A stretch of DNA of 64,000 nucleotides from Coix lacryma-jobi var. lacryma-jobi (taxonomy: Eukaryota > Streptophyta > Magnoliopsida > Poales > Poaceae). The notes under the pieces are model-generated. The model was not told the DNA's origin. It was given only the letters and a program-made list of their open reading frames with translations, and did no database searches. Of the stretch, positions 20,503-32,076 are shown piece after piece. The stretch is from positions 95,978,649 through 96,042,648 of the forward strand of contig CM019830.1 of assembly GCA_009763385.1 (NCBI GenBank), in the 5' to 3' direction. A program made the position numbers and the translations under genes. Every line of letters begins with the position of its first letter. Position 1 is the stretch's first letter.

Positions 20503-21300
20503 GGACTATGCTACAGATTCGACTCAGGGCAAATCTATCTATTTTCTGGATATTAATAAAGTTTGGATTTCATCAGAAACAAGAGCTTTATGAATTGTCC
20601 TTTTTATCACGACTATTTAGTCGAATAAAATCTTTCAAGCATACAATAAGCTTAAGCTATTGTACCCCACCGACCAATATATAATATTACTCGTCTGGAT
20701 CTTTCTTGGTTCAGAGGTAACCATACCCAAGTTACGAGCTCCAAGCTCAATACAACTCAAATGATACTACGGCTTAAAAACCCAGCTATCAACCTATAGA
20801 GAGTATGGTGTCTACAGAGTAGATACTAGTTCCTATAAGGTATAACAAGGGGAGTAGTCCTCACCCTGTTACACATTAACTGGACAGAGGTCCGACCAAA
20901 TGTCGCACTCAAGCTGTGACTACCAAGAGGATATGATTCACCTGACAGGAGCCATCGTTTCGGTCCTTTAGAGGTGCTTGATCAAAACTATCCCTTGAAA
21001 AAGGGTACTAAGAGTAGTACTCGGGCAAGACTAAGTTCTCTATTAGGTCGCTAAAGACTGTAAGAGAATAGAAGTCATACAACCCAATCTTAAGTGCTAG
21101 AGAGCACTCGGATAGACTCGTCTAGTAAGACGTCTGGTCATACATCCACCACAAACAAAACGACCCATTGACAAGACATTCCTTGTAGTGCCAAATCGAC
21201 TACATATAGAATCAACAAGTTTCAAAAGTAAATTATACTTTGATTCTTTACCCTTAATAATATTTGTTTACAGGAGATACAAAGGACCAAGGAAGACTTA
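20503..21300. other. T1 spacer between integrase and antisense gene
   Basis: About 800 bp without a supported frame. It corresponds in position to T2 53707-54263. I see no strong repeat or polypurine tract comparable to the one in T2 at 53841. Confidence 0.6.
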
Positions 21301-22317
21301 CTACTCTACAAGATCTAAAATTTGGGAGTACTCCTTCGCTATGGCCTTGACCTCCTCCTGCATTGCCGCGAGATCCTCATCGTTTTTACCGTTAGGAAGC
21401 GTCATGATGGATGACAGATCGAAGGATGGAATATGCAGTCGCAGCGTCGCCAGCAGACCACATACCACTGAAGTCGCCATATCCTTGATGTATTGAGTCA
21501 GCCGCCCGAGTGCCGCTTTGGCTCGATCAATCAAAGACTTTTTGGCTCCTTCAGGGCATGGAATCATGTCCAGGACGGGCTTGACAGCAAGCTCTAACGC
21601 CTTCAAAGAATCCTGTGAAGACTTCAGGGACTCTTGGGACTTCTTCAGCTGCGCCTGGACTGCTTCCAGAGCTTCCCGCAACTCCTTCGTCGCCTTCAAA
21701 GCCTGCAGCAGGTCCCGGTAAGCACCCTCACGTATCAGTTTGGCTTCTTGAAGAGTACTCTGCGCATTAGCAAATACCTCCTCAAGCTCCGCCTCTTTCG
21801 GGTTCAAAGCATTTTGCCATCCGGAGGCCAGCGTCTTGGAATCTGAAGGCATACCAATCGGATGAGCATCACAAGTTTACAAAAGCAATAAGGACTCGGA
21901 AAGTACTTCCAAATTACCAGCAACCTGCTTCTTGGAAGACTTCATGACCTCCTTAAGCTTCTGCTCTGAGGCGGCATGCTTGCCGAGTATTTCCAGCTCC
22001 TGCTGATTTGCCGCGCCACGCTCATACACAACAACCTTGAGATTGTTTTGCAGTTCATTGATGCGGTTATTTAGGAGTTGGGTGGCCACTTTCTGACTGA
22101 TCTGGTCCCGGCGATCTAGAGTCCTTGAGCCATTGATTCTCAAGAGATAGCTCTTGGCGAATCCGGGTGATCTGCTCAGTTACTTTCACATCAAAGCCTT
22201 GCATAGAGACAATAATATACGCACTCGGATGTGACAACAAAATACAAAGAGGACTTCAAAGGAGTTACCTCAACAAATTGCCGGAGTGCTATGGCAGGCG
22301 CCATCACTTGCTCGCTC
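21301..22317 (-). pseudogene. T1 antisense gene, 3' exons (coiled-coil protein)
   Basis: The minus-strand frame ends with TGA/TAG-type stop at 21301 and encodes a long charged coiled coil (KATKELREALEAVQAQLKK region) in the last exon, 21301-21842. Two introns with GT-AG ends are visible: 21843-21917 (75 bp) and 22198-22268 (71 bp). Between them the coiled coil continues, with a frame break near 22140. Upstream the frame reads directly into 44525 once element A is removed. It is equivalent to the T2 antisense gene. Many grass Tat elements carry such extra antisense frames (family knowledge); their function is unknown. Confidence 0.75.
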
Positions 22318-22866
22318 AACTCTGTTGATGGTCCTTAAACACCTATTTTACCATCAACATTTTACCCTAAAATTCACCAAGAAGGCATGAAATGTAGTCA
22401 AATAGGTTTCAAACTAACCGAATTCCACATGTCCATAGATTTTGATTTGAATGCAGGATTTGAACCAAATTGGATATTTGAACCACCAAAGGCCAAGCCC
22501 ACTCAGCAGGGCCCATTGGGCCTTAGGGGGGTGGGCGCCCAGCCACTTGGGTTGGCCAAGTCCACTCCCCTGCCACGTCACGATCCGTGTGACTCCCCGA
22601 GGCAAATCTTGGCCCTTGGTCCACTAGTCAGTGGCATCGGACGGCTTAGGAAGGGAGTGGTTGGATCATGACCAAATGGCGGTTATCTGTACATGCAACC
22701 GACCTTGGAACCGCCTCTCTGGAGCTTCTGGATACCGTTGAAGCAATGACGGTGCATCCACTGTGAGAGGGGTGGCCGACCGCCACCTAGGGCTGGCGCC
22801 CGCCACTAGGGTTTTGCCCTAGGTCAGTTTGCTGCCCCCTATGTAACCCCCCTCACTCCTCAAGAC

Positions 22867-22874
22867 TATAAATA
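22867..22874 (+). promoter_or_regulatory. TATA box of the element A 5' LTR
   Basis: TATAAATA in the context AAGACTATAAATACCCCC. The same sequence is in the 3' LTR at 30537-30544. The position, about 540 bp into the LTR and just before a CACAACAAGAAGCC leader, fits a pol II promoter at the U3/R border. Confidence 0.75.
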
Positions 22875-23315
22875 CCCCCTGGTGGCGCCACTTCAAACAC
22901 ACACACAACAAGAAGCCAAGCCAAGAAGCAAGCAAGCAAGAGACAAGAAGCAAGTGAGAGCTCAGAGAGCTTAGGCAAGTAGGTTAGCTAGTAGAGAGAG
23001 TATAGCTCTGCGGATATATGGGTGTATGCCGAGTCTCTGAGCGATGATTGTTCAACTGGGATAATGCGCATGTTCTTTGGCTTGTGTTGTGTGGGTGTCG
23101 AGCACGGATATAGTGATCAAAGGCAAGGTGAAGGTCAAGTAGAGACTTGCCGTGCCGATGGACCGAGAGTGGCGAAGGGTGGACGTGAGGCTTGGACTTA
23201 GGGACCAGTGGCCTGAGGATCAGCTGTGGTGGCTGACAGCCTGGGACAACAACGAGCGAAGACTTGCGGGTGGACGGGGTGCACGGGCGATGCATCCCTT
23301 CTACGGCTCAGTTTA

Positions 23316-23564
23316 GTGGTTGAGCCACAGAAAACCACGAGTGGACGGTTTCTAGGTTGAGCCTCAAAACCTGGGCGCGGATGGTTTCTGAGTTTGGGAG
23401 GCCGAGGACGGTTTCCAGGTTTGGGACTCAAAACCTGGATGCTGCGAGTTTGCTTTGTTTGGGCCACAAAACTCAGGCGATGGTCAGCTGGTTTCCCGGT
23501 TTGGGCCTCAAAACCGGGGTTTGGCTGTGAAGGCTGGTTTCCCGGTTTGGGCCACAAAACCGGG
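23316..23564 (+). repeat. LTR hairpin array in the copia solo LTR
   Basis: Arms in order: GTGGTT/AACCAC, CTAGG/CCTGG (one mismatch), CTGAG with its right half deleted, CCAGG/CCTGG, a decayed unit ending CTCAG, CCCGG/CCGGG, CCCGG/CCGGG. The order matches C1 and C2 unit by unit, with more decay. Confidence 0.85.
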
Positions 23565-24349
23565 GGTGCGAAGTCCGGGAAAGGACAAGTAGAGCGGTGG
23601 CGGCACGTGGCGGCAATCGGTGCGGTTGCGTCGAGGCAACGCTACCAGTTATGCGGGCGTGGCCGTCGGATCACCACCTACCGCGAGTTGTCCAGAATAA
23701 CCCCTGGTTTTAGCTGGTTCGCTCTGTAATTAGTGAGGGGTAGAGTAGGATTAGAATTAGGAGAAGTAGGGAGACACCCTCCTCCCATTCTATCTCAGTC
23801 ATTTGCTCTTTGCTTCTAGGGTTTCCTGCTCTCCCAATCCTCTGCTGTAGCTAGCTGAGATCCGCAGAGAACCATACCTCTGTGTACTGGAGATTTTGAG
23901 GAGTGAGGCCATAACCTCACTGTTGTAGCATGTGGTAGCCACACGTTTGCAGATCGATGACTTGATTCGGTTTTGTTCGTGTTCTTCGCGTTCTTCTTTC
24001 TCCGTGATTTCCGTCACTTCACTCGATCTCCCTCTCTACTTGCGTCTTTTTGCGAATCCGTTTGAATCAACTTGTTCTTTATAGTGAGGAGATCATTTCC
24101 ACCGAAGGAATTCATCTTGTTCCCCATGAACAAGTAGATCGGGTTGATTTCGTTTTCGTGGCGCTTTTTCGTTCATACTCCTCCCCTTTCAATTTCCTGG
24201 TGATTAAGTTGATTTGAGCGGATGATTTCTTGGGGATAGTCTCCTAACTACCTCGTGATCATCCTCTCCAAGTTTGGGAACGTGGGATTGTGAGTTGATT
24301 TGAATTCAGGGAGATTTGAGTTGAGGGCGACCAAAATCGCCCTCACTGG

Positions 24350-24615
24350 GCACTCGCGGACAGTCCGCCGTTGTGCCCGCGGACAGTCCGCGCGTCGGGC
24401 TCCGACCGAGGCAGTGGTCGCACGGTCGGCTGTGCTGTTTCAGGTTGACCGGCGGACAGTCCGTCGTAGTCGATCGCGGACAGTCCGCGAGCCGACCAGG
24501 GAGGTTCAGCAGACTTGCTGTTTTGGTGAAGTTGCCGGCGGACAGTCCGCCCCTTCTTCGCGGACAGTCCGGGACTACTGCGGACAGTCCGGGACCATAC
24601 CCGTGGCCAGTCCGT
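24350..24615. repeat. GGACAGTCC palindrome cluster in the solo LTR
   Basis: At least seven exact GGACAGTCC cores, mostly within CGGACAGTCCG (for example near 24357, 24381, 24454, 24477, 24540, 24563 and 24582). This is the reverse complement of the C1 cluster, as expected from the opposite orientation of the two LTRs. Confidence 0.85.
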
Positions 24616-26324
24616 GAATCGGTTGTGTACTCCTGTTTTGTGCATTTGCTCTCCCGGCTTCTTCGCTTGGTTTCCGGACTTTTCGTTTGGCCCTAGAGCT
24701 GATCAAGGAACCTCTCTAGGTATCTTTGCTACTCGTTAGCATAGGTATTTGGGGATTTCTCGACGTAGCCGCTATCTACGTTCGGGACTTGATTTTTGAG
24801 GGTCAAACTTGTGCCGGGGTTTTGACGTTTGGTTTGCTATCGCTTTGTGCTGCCTCGCTGTGATCCTAGGGATCATCCACCCTCTCCAGGGTCGTGGGCA
24901 TCATGGTTTCGATCGAAGCTCTTGGGGTTGATTTTGGGGACAAAAGGCCAAAGTTTCGAGAGAAATTTTTTGAGCTCCCATTCACCCCCCTCTGGTCGCC
25001 TTGCTATTGCATTCTCGGACCTTCAAGCTCTAGTGCCCTCGCTACAGCGCGGCTCTTAGTTTAGCATAGCTCAGCCCTGACCAGTGGTATAGTAGCGTAG
25101 AGCTTGCTATGAGAGAAGCGGGGCGAGTGACTGGCATCGGAGGTCGGTTGATTTCTCGGCGTCTCTGGTCTGGTTTGCTCTCTTGTATCTCAGGTACATT
25201 TATCTTCCAGTATTACTTTAGTATTACTTTCAGTACTACTTTATCAAGTGCATTGAGTGTGACCTAGCTAACCTACAGTTCAATTCACTTAGCCATAGTA
25301 GTTAATCTCTAGTGTGCTTAGTGATTGATCTTTTGCCAATAGGTTGCTTAGTTAGTTTAGTGTTTATCTTATTAAGTCAAGTATTTGCTCTGACGTCCGC
25401 AGGGTGTCCTCTATTCAAAGCTAGGGTAGAGATAGTTAGAATATAATTAAGCGTGGTGCTTAGTTATAGACTTACCTTAAATACGGTTGGACCCCCAGAT
25501 AGCTGTGGTAGCAAGTAGGTGGTGACAGCCCTGTGCGCCTTGAATTCCACCACGTAGTTGGCCCAGTTTAACAGTAAGGCTCGTTGTGCTAGCGTTCAAC
25601 CTAAGTAAGTGGTAAAGGCTAGTACGCCTTGGTACTTGACAAGATAGGAATAAAACTACACTTAACTAGGTTGCTTTATTGACATTTTCCTGTCTTGCTT
25701 CGTAGTTATCTTGCTTTGTAGTTATCTTGCTTCGTAGTTATCAAGAGTAGTTATTAGTTATTAGTTAGTTATCTTAGTTTATCTTTATTTTCCCTTATCT
25801 ACCTATCCATCCACCTTACCTTAACCATCCATTTCAATCCTTACCTATCCACCCATATATTCTTTCTAGCCTTTCATCCCCTCTCTTCCCTTCTCTCCTT
25901 TTCCCTTTCTCTCTTTCTTCGACTCTCATCCCCTCCTTGACTCGACTCATACACCATCCTAGCCCTTCCCTTCCCTTGGGATCAAATAATCAAACACCTG
26001 GTACTCCCAAGCGAAGTGCTACTACGATAGTTCTGTGCGCTTGCAGAATCTCCTCTAGGTAGATTGCAATCTCTCTAGCTATCTCCTCTAGTGTCGGGAT
26101 TGACAACCCCATTTGACATTAGTAGATAGCTGCTTAAGCTTCACTCCTTTAGGTATAGTGACCGTACATGCTACAAGCACTTCTGACGCCGTTGCAGGAA
26201 TAGATTCCATAGTCTACTCCTAGTAACGACATTAGCAAGTGCCAACAAGCATTTCTAGGCCGTTACCAGGGATAGTTGCCTAGCTCTATCTTTAGTGAAG
26301 CTAAGAACTACCAACAAGCATTTC

Positions 26325-26341
26325 TGGCGCCTTTGCCGGGA
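26325..26341 (+). other. Element A primer-binding site
   Basis: TGGCGCCTTTGCCGGGA starts eight bases after the 5' LTR. It resembles TGGCGCCGTTGCCGGGGA, the tRNA-Asp-type primer site commonly seen in Athila-like elements (recalled family knowledge). One substitution and one missing G. Confidence 0.8.
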
Positions 26342-26501
26342 TGCAATCGGTGTATCGGTTGAGTCCGTGTCGAATTTATCTTCGTTTAAGCTCCCGCTTA
26401 GCGAATCGCATCTTACCCCATTCTTTCTTTGCTTAGTCCTTCTATCTTTTTCCTTCATCTTCTTCAACTTCTTTCTTTCTTATCTCGTTCTATCTTCACG
26501 A

Positions 26502-27470
26502 TGGCCAATAAGACCATTCGTGAATTTTCTGCTCCTTCAGCGCCAATGTTAGCGATAGGACAGACGTGATCGATGCCAACCTCAATTTTGAGTTAAAACG
26601 ACTCTGATCACGATGATCCAAGCTAGCCCGTTCTGTGGCAAAGCCCATGAGGATGCCAATGCTCATCTCCAACAATTCTTGGAGATTTGCGGCACCTTCA
26701 CCATTAAGAGGATAACACAAGAAGTCATTCGTCTTCGTCTCTTTCCTTTCTCTTTGCTAGGAAAAGCGAAGCAATGGTTCTGTACCAGTCGCAACGCTGT
26801 AGACACATGGGACAAGTGTTCCAATGCTTTTCTCGCCAAATTCTTTCCGATGGGCAAGGTGAATGCTCTTCGCAACAAAATCTCCAGCTTTACGCAACAA
26901 GCCGAGGAATCTATTCCCGAGGCTTGGGAGAGGTTGCAAGAGTATGTCGCTGCTTGCCCACGCCTTGGTATGGAGGACTGGCTATTGATCCAGAACTTCT
27001 ACCATGGCTAAACCCCACTCTCCAGAAGCCATTTGGATGCCGCCGACCAGACGGTGGGCATCTCTTTCTCTGAATATTGCAGATGCTAAGGCTCTCATAG
27101 AGAAGATGGTGTCAAACCAAGGATGGAATGACGAGAGACTGCAGCTCCGTAAGCGAGGTATGCATTCCCTTAAGGAGGCCGACATGATCGTGGCCAAGAT
27201 GGACCTGCTGGCAAAGAAGCTGGACAGCTGTGAGAAGGATGAACCAACAAGAGAGTGTCCAATCTCTAGGATCACATGACTTGTGAAGTCTGTGGAGAAA
27301 CCAGACATTCTGGGAACCACTGCCCCGAGCTACATGAAGATTTGAACTTCATCAACAACAACGGTTTCCGCCAACAGAGTCAAGGATGGAATCAGCCTGC
27401 AAACTCTCAAGTAATAATTCATTCCCCCGCTCTAATTTTTAGAATTCTGATAATTTCATATTCTTGAAAT
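26502..27470 (+). pseudogene. Element A gag
   Basis: Gag starts at ATGGCCAATAAGACC (MANKTIREF). The capsid-type domain (26613-27008) includes QASPFCGKAHEDANAHLQQF, RLRLFPFSLLGKAKQWF and EAWERLQEYV. It ends in TAA at 27009, after which the frame shifts and continues (ALIEKMVSNQGWNDERL) to about 27279. A CCHC knuckle (CEVCGETRHSGNHC) follows at about 27281-27325. Stops and shifts between 26565 and 26612 and at 27009 mark it as dead. Gag would form the virus-like particle. Confidence 0.88.
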
Positions 27471-27633
27471 TTAGTTTACTCACAAGGTAGAAACTACTAA
27501 TTTCTTGAATAAGAGATTAATGTCAAATGATAAACCCTTGAGAATATAAATGCCTTAAAATTGGAAGATTTCTCATCTGCTCTGGAAAATCAATTAAGTT
27601 TTAATAAGATGTTAGAAACCCAATTAGCTCAAC

Positions 27634-28352
27634 TTGCTGCTATCATACCATCTTTTGAAACTGGAAATTCCTGCTAAACCTAACATGGAAACTGCAAATA
27701 TGGTTGAAATAAAATATTTTAACTATTATGAAGATCAAACCATGACTGTTAAAAAGGGTGATCCTGGTAGTCCCATAATTAAGATGCTCAATCTTTTTGT
27801 GAAGTCTTTAAAAATGCCATGTGTGATTTAGGATCGAGTGTGAACATTCTATCTAAAGATTTTTATGAAAACTTGTTCTTTCCACCCATGTCATCCACAT
27901 CTGCCTATGTCGTGCTAGCTGATCAATCAACATGCTATGTAGAAGTAATAGTTACTGATTTACCTGTTCATATTAGAGGTTCATACGTTCCTACTGATTT
28001 CATAATACTAGATATGGGAAATAGGAAAGATGTGCCTCCAATCTTAGGTAGACCCTTCTTGAACACTATTGATGCTTGCATAAATGTGGGGAGTGGTAAA
28101 ATGCAAATGACATTAGGAGGGAGGAAGGAAATGTTCTCCTTTTCCCGTGGTCCCGCATATGCCGCTAACATGCAGGAAGCAAAACCCGTTCGTACCAGGA
28201 AGAGGCGCCCAAGAACAAGGTGGAGCAGAAAGAAAGAACCACCTCCTCCTGAGTTGTGTAATTCACATAACAAAGGAGAGGTGCCAAAAGAAGAAGAACC
28301 CGATGAAGTAGTTAAAGAAGAAGCACCCAAGGAAGAAGATCCGCCCCAGTAA
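27634..28352 (+). pseudogene. Element A aspartic protease
   Basis: Retropepsin-like domain split over two frames at about 27820. The active-site loop is CDLGSSVNILSKDFYE (D-L-G-S instead of the more common D-L-G-A/D-S-G), followed by VPTDFIILDM and PPILGRPFLNT, the second hydrophobic/G-R-P motif. After it come a basic stretch and an acidic repeat tail (EEEPDEVVKEE) that ends at a stop. In full Athila elements reverse transcriptase would follow directly; here it does not. Confidence 0.88.
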
Positions 28353-29978
28353 GGATGAAATACCATGGATCTAATGTATGGATTACTTTTTATTTTTTTC
28401 CCTTCAAATTTCCTTTTCAAATAATAACATATGTCATGCATGTAACTAAAAAAATCACCAGTTATCATTAGTTATATGGATAGGTATATGTTAACTTAGC
28501 TAAATAATAAAATATCATAATAGGATAGTTTCCCTTTTTCACAACATTAGATAGTTTCCCTTTTAATAAAATGAGAACAAGAGCTCCGACTGAGAAGAAG
28601 AAGACCCTTCACCAAGCAAGAAGCCAGCTTGGGGGAGACTCCCGCGCCAATAAGTATGTCTCAAGCCTACACTTTATATTCAGTTCTTAAATTCTATATC
28701 TTTTGAAGTGTTACATGCTTGCCTAAGTAATTATCCCATGAATAAAATTGATGAAATCTGCTTAAACAAGTTGAAACCTAAATAAGATTTGAAATATGTC
28801 ATGCAAATGCTATTGTTATGGTTTGAATGACAGGTCTTATCTATGGTTGCACATGCTTTAACTGAAAAAATGCATAGTGAATAAGTTAGTAAGAAATGGA
28901 GTAATTCTTTAACTTGCTAAAGTGAAATTAGGACCTAATCTGGAGGATTTTCTTTTAAAAATCATGAAAACCTTGCTAAAAGTTCTCCTGGATTTTATCA
29001 CATCCCACCACTAGCCAAATATTTGTTAGTCAAAACCACAAAGAGCTTTGTCTGTGTTGAGTTTTGTTAGACCTCATAGATCTTAGTAGAGAAGCTTATC
29101 ATATCTTTTGATTCAAGATACACACACCCACCATATTGCTTACTATCCACTTTGGAAGTTTGCAACCACCAATAAATTGCTCATTCTCTACACTGGAGAT
29201 ATGCAATACCTTGCCAAACATCCCATTGCTAGCCTTATGCTATTCCTACACTGGGAATAATCATTTCTATCCCTTTCCCTACTCATTTCAAAAATCATTC
29301 CTAGAGAAATATCTGGGGAAATCTAGAGCTTAAAAAGAGAGATATTAAAAAAAGTGAGCAAAGTAGCTCAAGAGAGGACTATGTCCTAAGAAAATGTGAG
29401 GACACATTTTTTTGTCTACTCACTATGTATCGAAAAAGAGAGAGAGAGAAAGAGAGAATTATCATTAGCTCTAGACCCCAGAAATTAACTAGGAAGGATT
29501 ATGAAATATCTCTCTATACACTTCCACCTAACCACACATGCACATCTTATCAATTCTTATGATTTGCTGCTCCTTATGATCTGAGTGTCTAGCTTAGCAA
29601 TAAACATCAGGCAATTTGCTCATGATTCTTAGCCTACCTATAACTCCACATATCATTCTTTAGAAATAGGAGAGGATACATTATGGCCTAAGTGAGAATC
29701 TTGGAGGACTTAAGCAAGTTATTATCTTTTAAAACATTGAAAAAACTCTAGACAAAATCCTAGTCAAACCTAAGCAAGATAAAAGTTTCCTATCTACTGC
29801 TTTATTTCACTCTTGCTTGTTTGAAGTGAAAAGCTATAAGCCCCATTGCTATGATTAATGATATATACTAAGTTATTTCTCACTATACAATATGCACTTG
29901 TATACATCTTAAGTTGCTATCTATTTCATGCTCAATGCTTAAACCGCATTGTTGCTTGAGGACGAGCAACAGGTTAGC
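28353..29978 (+). other. Element A non-coding interior in place of pol
   Basis: AT-rich, no supported frame. It contains a polypurine-like AGCTTGGGGGAGA at about 28627-28639 and, near 29958, TTGCTTGAGGACGAGCAA, a short hairpin typical of the region before the tract in Athila-like elements (recalled). I see no trace of reverse transcriptase or integrase motifs. Confidence 0.75.
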
Positions 29979-29989
29979 TTTGGGGAGCT
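29979..29989 (+). other. Element A polypurine tract
   Basis: CTTTGGGGAGCT directly precedes the 3' LTR start TGTTGATG. Confidence 0.75.
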
Positions 29990-31627
29990 TGTTGATGCTC
30001 CTTAAACACCTGTTTTACCATCAACATGTTACCCTAAAATTCAACAAAAAGGCATGAATGTAGTCAAATAGGTTTCAAAACTAACCGAATTCCACATGTC
30101 CATAGGTTTTGATTTGAATGCAGGATTTGAACCAAATTTGGATATTTGAACCACCAAAAGCCAAGGCCACTCAGCAGGGCCCAATTGGGCTTCAGGGGGG
30201 TGGCGCCCGCCACTTGGGTTGGCCCAAGTCCACTCCCTGCCACGTCACCGATCCGTGTGACCTCCCCAAGGCCAAATCTTGGCCCTTGGTCACTAGGTCA
30301 GTGGCATCGGATTGCTCAGGAGGGGAGTGGCGTGGATAATGACCGAATGGCGGTTATCTGGACATGCAACCGACCTTGGAACCACCTCTCTGGAGCTCCT
30401 GGATGTCATTGAAGCAATGACGGTGCATCCAACGGCGAGGGGGGTGGCGGCCGCCACCTAGGGCTGGTGCCCGCCACTAGGGTTTGCCCTAGGTCGGTTG
30501 GCTGCCCCCTATAAGTACCCCCTCACTCCTCAAGACTATAAATACCCCCCTGGTGATGCCACTTCAAACACACACACAACAAAAAGCCAAGCCAAGAAGC
30601 ATGCAAGGAAGAGGCAAGAAGCAAGTGAGAGCTCAGAGAGCTTAGGCAAGTAGGTTAGCTAGTAGAGAGAGTATAGCTCTAGTGCCCTCGCTACAGCGCG
30701 GCTCTTAGTTTAGCACAGCTCAGCCCTGACCAGTGGTATAGTAGCGTAGAGCTTGCTAGGAGAGAAGCGGGTGCGAGTGACTGGCATCGGAGGTCAGTTG
30801 ATTTCCCGTCTCTGGTCTCTGGTGGTTTGCTCTCTTGTATCTCTGGTACATTTATCTTCCAGTATTACTTTAGTATTACTTTCAGTATTTCTTTCAGTAC
30901 TACTTTATCAAGTGCCTTGAGTGTGACCTAGCTAACCTACAGTTCAATTCACTTAGCCATAGTAGTTAATCTCTAGTGTGCTTAGTGATTGATCTTTGCC
31001 AATAGGTTGCTTAGTTAGTTTAGTGTTTATCTTATTAAGTGAAGTATTTGCTCTGACGTCCGCAAGGGTGTCTCTATTCAAAGCTAGGGTAGAGAGAGTT
31101 AGAATATAATTAAGCGTGGTGCTTAGTTATAGACTTACCTTCAGATACGGCTGGACCCCCGGATAGCTGTGGTAGCAAGTAGGTGGTGACAGCCCTGTGC
31201 TCCTTGAATTCCACCACGTAGTTGGCCCAGTTTAACAGTAAGGCTCGTTGTGCTAGCATTCAACCTAAGTAAGTGGTAAAGGCTAGTACGCCTCGGTACT
31301 TGACAAGATAGGAATAAAATTATACTTAACTAGGTTGCTTTATTGACATTTGCCTGTCTTGCTTCGTAGTTATCTTGCTTCGTAGTTATCTAGGAGTAGG
31401 TATTAGTTATTAGTTAGTTATCTTAGTTATCTTTAGTTTCCCTTATCTACCTATCCATCCACCTTACCTTACCATCCATTTCATCCTTACCTATCCACCC
31501 ATATATTCTTTCTAGCCTTTCATCCCTCTCTTCCCTTCTCTCCTTTTCCCTTTTCTCTTTTCTTTGACTCTCATCCCCTCCTTGACTCGACTCATACTTG
31601 TTGACACTAATTAACTCTTATTATTAA

Positions 31628-32076
31628 GGGGAAATTTGCTGGGGGACACTAAAAGTGGTGCGCATTTGCTGAAACACACTTTTTCATCTACCACGCACCA
31701 CTAAAACAGTTGCCATTTGTAAACCATAAGGCCAATGGCTATGAAATTTTAACAGCAACAAGATAGGATAGTTATCTACAAATCATCTAATACTCACTTC
31801 CATAGAAAATGTCGTTAAGGCCTCGTAACGGCACCACCAGCAAATCATGACTGTTAAGGTTGCTTGTGGACAATGTTACGAGGCCTTAACGACATTTTCT
31901 ATGGAAATGAGTATTAGATGATTTGTAGATAACTATCCTATCTTGTTGCTGTTAAAATTTCATAGCCATTGGCCTTACGGTTTACAAATGGCAACTGTTT
32001 TAGTGGTGAGCATTACATGAAAAAGTGTGTTCCAGCAAATGCGCGCCACTTTTTGTGTGTCCCAGCACATTTTGCC
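31628..32076. mobile_element. 449-bp foldback MITE, Mutator-type target duplication
   Basis: Flanked by the 9-bp duplication TATTATTAA at 31619-31627 and 32077-32085. The arms are both 202 bp (31628-31829 and 31875-32076), aligned without indels and differing by few substitutions, around a 45-bp loop. Ends read GGGGAAATTTGC and, inverted, GGCAAAATGTGC. No coding capacity. Nine-bp duplications are characteristic of Mutator-like elements; the transposase source is not in the window. Confidence 0.92.

Larger units (their letters stand above)
19547..22322 (+). mobile_element. T1: Tat-like Ty3/gypsy element, first visible piece
   Basis: Between the end of the C2 LTR and the start of element A. 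It contains the integrase end on the plus strand and the 3' part of a spliced antisense gene. Its upstream part lies left of the window beyond C2. It continues at 44521 (after element A, TSD AACTC) and at 61103 (after T2, TSD GTACT). Confidence 0.85.
23009..25025 (+). mobile_element. Copia solo LTR of the C1/C2 family (2017 bp)
   Basis: Starts TGCGGATATATGGG, ends GGACCTTCA, flanked by AGCTC at 23004-23008 and 25026-25030. The matching empty site is in the element A 3' LTR at about 30665-30685, where TATAGCTCTAGTGCC is uninterrupted. It carries the hairpin array (23316-23564) and the GGACAGTCC palindromes (24350-24615) and no internal sequence. A solo LTR is the product expected of unequal recombination between two LTRs. 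Confidence 0.96.
22323..26316 (+). repeat. Element A 5' LTR, split by a copia solo LTR
   Basis: LTR proper is 22323-23008 plus 25031-26316 (about 1.97 kb). A TATA box TATAAATA lies at 22867-22874, followed by a purine-rich leader with AAGAAGC repeats. A short tandem repeat (TTGCTTCGTAGTTATC type, three copies) lies near 25690-25745; the 3' LTR has two copies at about 31365-31395. Confidence 0.9.
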
